In this document: positions 62,071-64,000 of the stretch, piece after piece
Position numbering within the stretch: the first letter of the stretch is position 1
Layout of the letters: each line of letters begins with the position of its first letter
Assembly (NCBI RefSeq): GCF_031599675.1
Contig: NZ_CP134223.1
Location: 2,728,001 to 2,792,000, forward strand
Direction: 5' to 3'
Length of the DNA: 64,000 nt
DNA from: Paenibacillus pedocola
Lineage (GTDB): Bacteria; Bacillota; Bacilli; Paenibacillales; Paenibacillaceae
Notes under the pieces: model-generated
Database searches by the model: none
Seen by the model: the letters and a program-made list of their open reading frames with translations, nothing else
Told to the model about the DNA's origin: nothing
Program-made: the position numbers and the translations under genes

Positions 62071-63824
62071 TACAGGGCATAGGCGCTGCAGCAGGTGTAG
62101 CCATCGGGAAGGCCTTTGTCTTGCCGAACTGGGAATGGAGCCTGCCGGATACGCAAGTGAATCCCGTGGATCTGGCCAAGGAGTTTGAACGGTTATATGA
62201 AGGCATCCGTACCTCTAAAGATGAAATAGAATTTATTAAAAAAGAATTCCGGGAGGTCGTAGGTCCGGAAGAATCGAGTATCTTCGACGCTCATCTGGCT
62301 ATCCTGGATGATCCGGTATTCATGAGTGAAATCCGCGGTATTATTGAACGTCAATATAAAGCGGCTGAGGTAGCTGTTAAGGAAGCAATCGATCACTTTG
62401 TTGCGATGTTCGATCTGCTCGACGATGAGTACATGAAGGAGCGGGCCGTTGATATTAAGGATGTCGGAAACCGCCTGCTGAAGCATCTGCTGGGAGCGCC
62501 AGAGGTGACGCTGCCGTCAGATACACAGCCGTATATTCTGGTGGCAAAAGAGCTTTCGCCCTCCCAGCTGGCTCACTTGAATCCGGTTTATGTGCTCGGC
62601 ATTGTTACGATGATGGGCGGCAAAACCTCCCATTCCTCGATTATGGCCCGGGCGCTGGGCATTCCGCTGGTTGCGGGCCTGGAGAACAAGCTGACGAACC
62701 CGATCCAGACCGGAGATATGCTGGTGATGGATGGTGAGACCGGGACGGTGCAGATTCATCCGGATGAATCCACGGTACAAGCCTACGCCGCAAGACGCGA
62801 TAAGCAGCAGAAGAAAAAAGAACAGCTCGAGCTGCTCGCGACGGTGGAAGCCGTCACCAAAGATGGTGCGTCTCTGCATCTCGCCGGCAATATCAGCTCA
62901 GTCAAGGAGCTGGATATGGCGCTGAAGTATGGAGCCGAAGGCGTAGGGCTGTTCCGTACAGAGTTTTTGTATATGGACCGCCACTCGTTCCCGACGGAAG
63001 AAGAACAATTTGAAGTCTATAAGCTGGTTGCTGAGAAGGTGGGCAGCAACAGCGTAGTGATACGTACCCTGGATATCGGGGGGGACAAGCATCTGGATTA
63101 TTTCCAGCTGCCGGAAGAGCAGAACCCGTTCCTTGGCTACCGCGCAATTCGCATCAGTCTGGACCGTAAGGATATGTTCAAAACGCAGCTGACTGCGATT
63201 TTGCGGGCAAGCCATTATGGAAATGTCAAACTGATGTTCCCGATGATTTCTTCGGTAGAAGAAGTTCAGGCGGCCAAAGCCATACTGAATGAAGTGAAGG
63301 ACGAGCTGGATAAGCAGGGAATTCCCTATAACCGTAAAATACCCGTCGGCATCATGATTGAGGTTCCGGCTGCTGTTATGATTGCGGAGCTGCTGGCGGA
63401 GGAAGTTGACTTTTTCAGCATTGGCACGAACGATCTGGTGCAATATGTACTGGCGGTTGACCGGATGAATGAGCAGATTGCCCATATGTACCACCCGTAT
63501 CATCCGGCCGTACTGCGCATGATCCGGATGACTGTGCAGGCTGCACGGGATGTTGGCATCGACGTTAGCGTATGCGGCGAGATGGCTGCTGATGAGCGCT
63601 CGCTTCCGCTCTGGCTGGAGCTGGGCATCCGCACTCTCAGTATGTCACCGCAGGCGTTGCTGCGGGTGAAGCACCGCACACTTAATACATTAGCCGCTGA
63701 AGCTAAAGAGACAGCCAAGGCTTGTTTCCGTCACCGGACAAGTCTGCAGACGGAAGAGCTGCTAAGCGCATTCGCCGTACGAAGCGGAGCTGCTGCCGAA
63801 GCATCGAAAGAGAAGACCTTGTAA
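62067..63824 (+). CDS. ptsI: PTS Enzyme I
   Basis: Transfers phosphate from PEP to HPr. 585 aa; phospho-histidine H189 in GGKTSHSSIMARALGI; PEP site RTLDIGGDKHLDYF, GLFRTEFLYMDR, IGTNDLVQYVLAVDR, and VCGEMAAD with the active-site Cys. Coupled to ptsG by ATGA. Without ptsH here, HPr must be encoded elsewhere. Confidence 0.95.
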   Translation: MIQGIGAAAGVAIGKAFVLPNWEWSLPDTQVNPVDLAKEFERLYEGIRTSKDEIEFIKKEFREVVGPEESSIFDAHLAILDDPVFMSEIRGIIERQYKAAEVAVKEAIDHFVAMFDLLDDEYMKERAVDIKDVGNRLLKHLLGAPEVTLPSDTQPYILVAKELSPSQLAHLNPVYVLGIVTMMGGKTSHSSIMARALGIPLVAGLENKLTNPIQTGDMLVMDGETGTVQIHPDESTVQAYAARRDKQQKKKEQLELLATVEAVTKDGASLHLAGNISSVKELDMALKYGAEGVGLFRTEFLYMDRHSFPTEEEQFEVYKLVAEKVGSNSVVIRTLDIGGDKHLDYFQLPEEQNPFLGYRAIRISLDRKDMFKTQLTAILRASHYGNVKLMFPMISSVEEVQAAKAILNEVKDELDKQGIPYNRKIPVGIMIEVPAAVMIAELLAEEVDFFSIGTNDLVQYVLAVDRMNEQIAHMYHPYHPAVLRMIRMTVQAARDVGIDVSVCGEMAADERSLPLWLELGIRTLSMSPQALLRVKHRTLNTLAAEAKETAKACFRHRTSLQTEELLSAFAVRSGAAAEASKEKTL

Positions 63825-63860
63825 TGATCAGGCAGCCAAAGTATATTCGATGAAATGAAG

Positions 63861-63886
63861 GTCCGGCGGATACGCCGGGCTTTTTG
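63861..63886 (+). terminator. Terminator of ptsG-ptsI
   Basis: GTCCGGCG / CGCCGGGC around GATA, then TTTTTGCG. Confidence 0.8.
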
Positions 63887-64000
63887 CGTTACTGCTCCAA
63901 GAATGCCGTTAGCAAAAAAAGTAAAACCGTTTTCGCCTTAAGGGAGTCAGTATAGATAGAAGTACATAAGGGGCGCTTTTTGAGGCTGTTATTAAGGGAG

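Overview
The window looks like a chromosomal segment of a Paenibacillus-type Firmicute. Reasons: roughly half G+C; strong AGGAGG-type ribosome sites with frequent GTG and TTG starts; a secreted GH74 xyloglucanase with X2 and CBM3 modules; GH36, GH127 and GH94 enzymes for plant polysaccharides; and small families typical of Bacillales (DUF1641-ndh pair, DUF3231, DUF1292, YitT, Rrf2/YwnA type regulator). There is one tRNA gene (Val, GAC) and no rRNA operon. The assignment rests on gene content only.

Layout. 1-3.5 kb: xyloglucanase. 3.5-8.2 kb: an SDR oxidoreductase divergent from a LysR regulator, a methyltransferase-like gene and unknowns. 8.3-13.4 kb: GH36 alpha-galactosidase, nitroreductase, and a yjlC-ndh respiratory pair behind Rex-like sites. 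13.4-19.1 kb: housekeeping-type enzymes (hydrolases, phosphoesterase, methionine aminopeptidase). 19.1-22.8 kb: an Rrf2-type regulator and a catE-like dioxygenase/NAD(P)-binding protein operon that share the same operator, with two tandem promoter-terminator modules and a membrane-anchored HTH protein between them. 22.9-28.7 kb: a Na+/H+ antiporter, a split ThrE-type exporter with one frameshifted half, YitT and DUF3231. 28.7-35.7 kb: AraC regulator with GH127, and a LacI regulator with a GH94 cellobiose phosphorylase, each with its own operators. 35.7-41.8 kb: GNAT pseudogene, pxpBCA 5-oxoprolinase operon, glnK-amt operon. 41.8-44.1 kb: decayed prophage-like DNA beside the tRNA gene. 44.2-53.7 kb: cupin, Nudix, GNAT, MBL, DUF and MFS genes plus an Orn/Lys/Arg decarboxylase. 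53.9-58.4 kb: gnd, aroK, rhodanese, a divergent aroA, and a CoA-binding protein. 58.5-60.1 kb: repeats and a lone endonuclease-like gene. 60.2-63.8 kb: PTS EIICBA and Enzyme I.

How it works together. The glycoside hydrolases, the phosphorylase, the PTS and gnd suggest a plant-polymer forager that cuts xyloglucan outside the cell and handles arabinosides, galactosides and cellobiose inside it. glnK-amt and pxpBCA recover nitrogen. Redox control is visible in two places: Rex-like sites before yjlC-ndh and the Rrf2-type operator pair.

Nothing here is clearly a new defence or toxin system. The most interesting items are the Rrf2/catE regulon, the tandem promoter-terminator modules, the membrane-anchored excisionase-like protein, the atypical EPSP synthase, the 28-bp alternating repeats, and the small unlisted membrane peptide.
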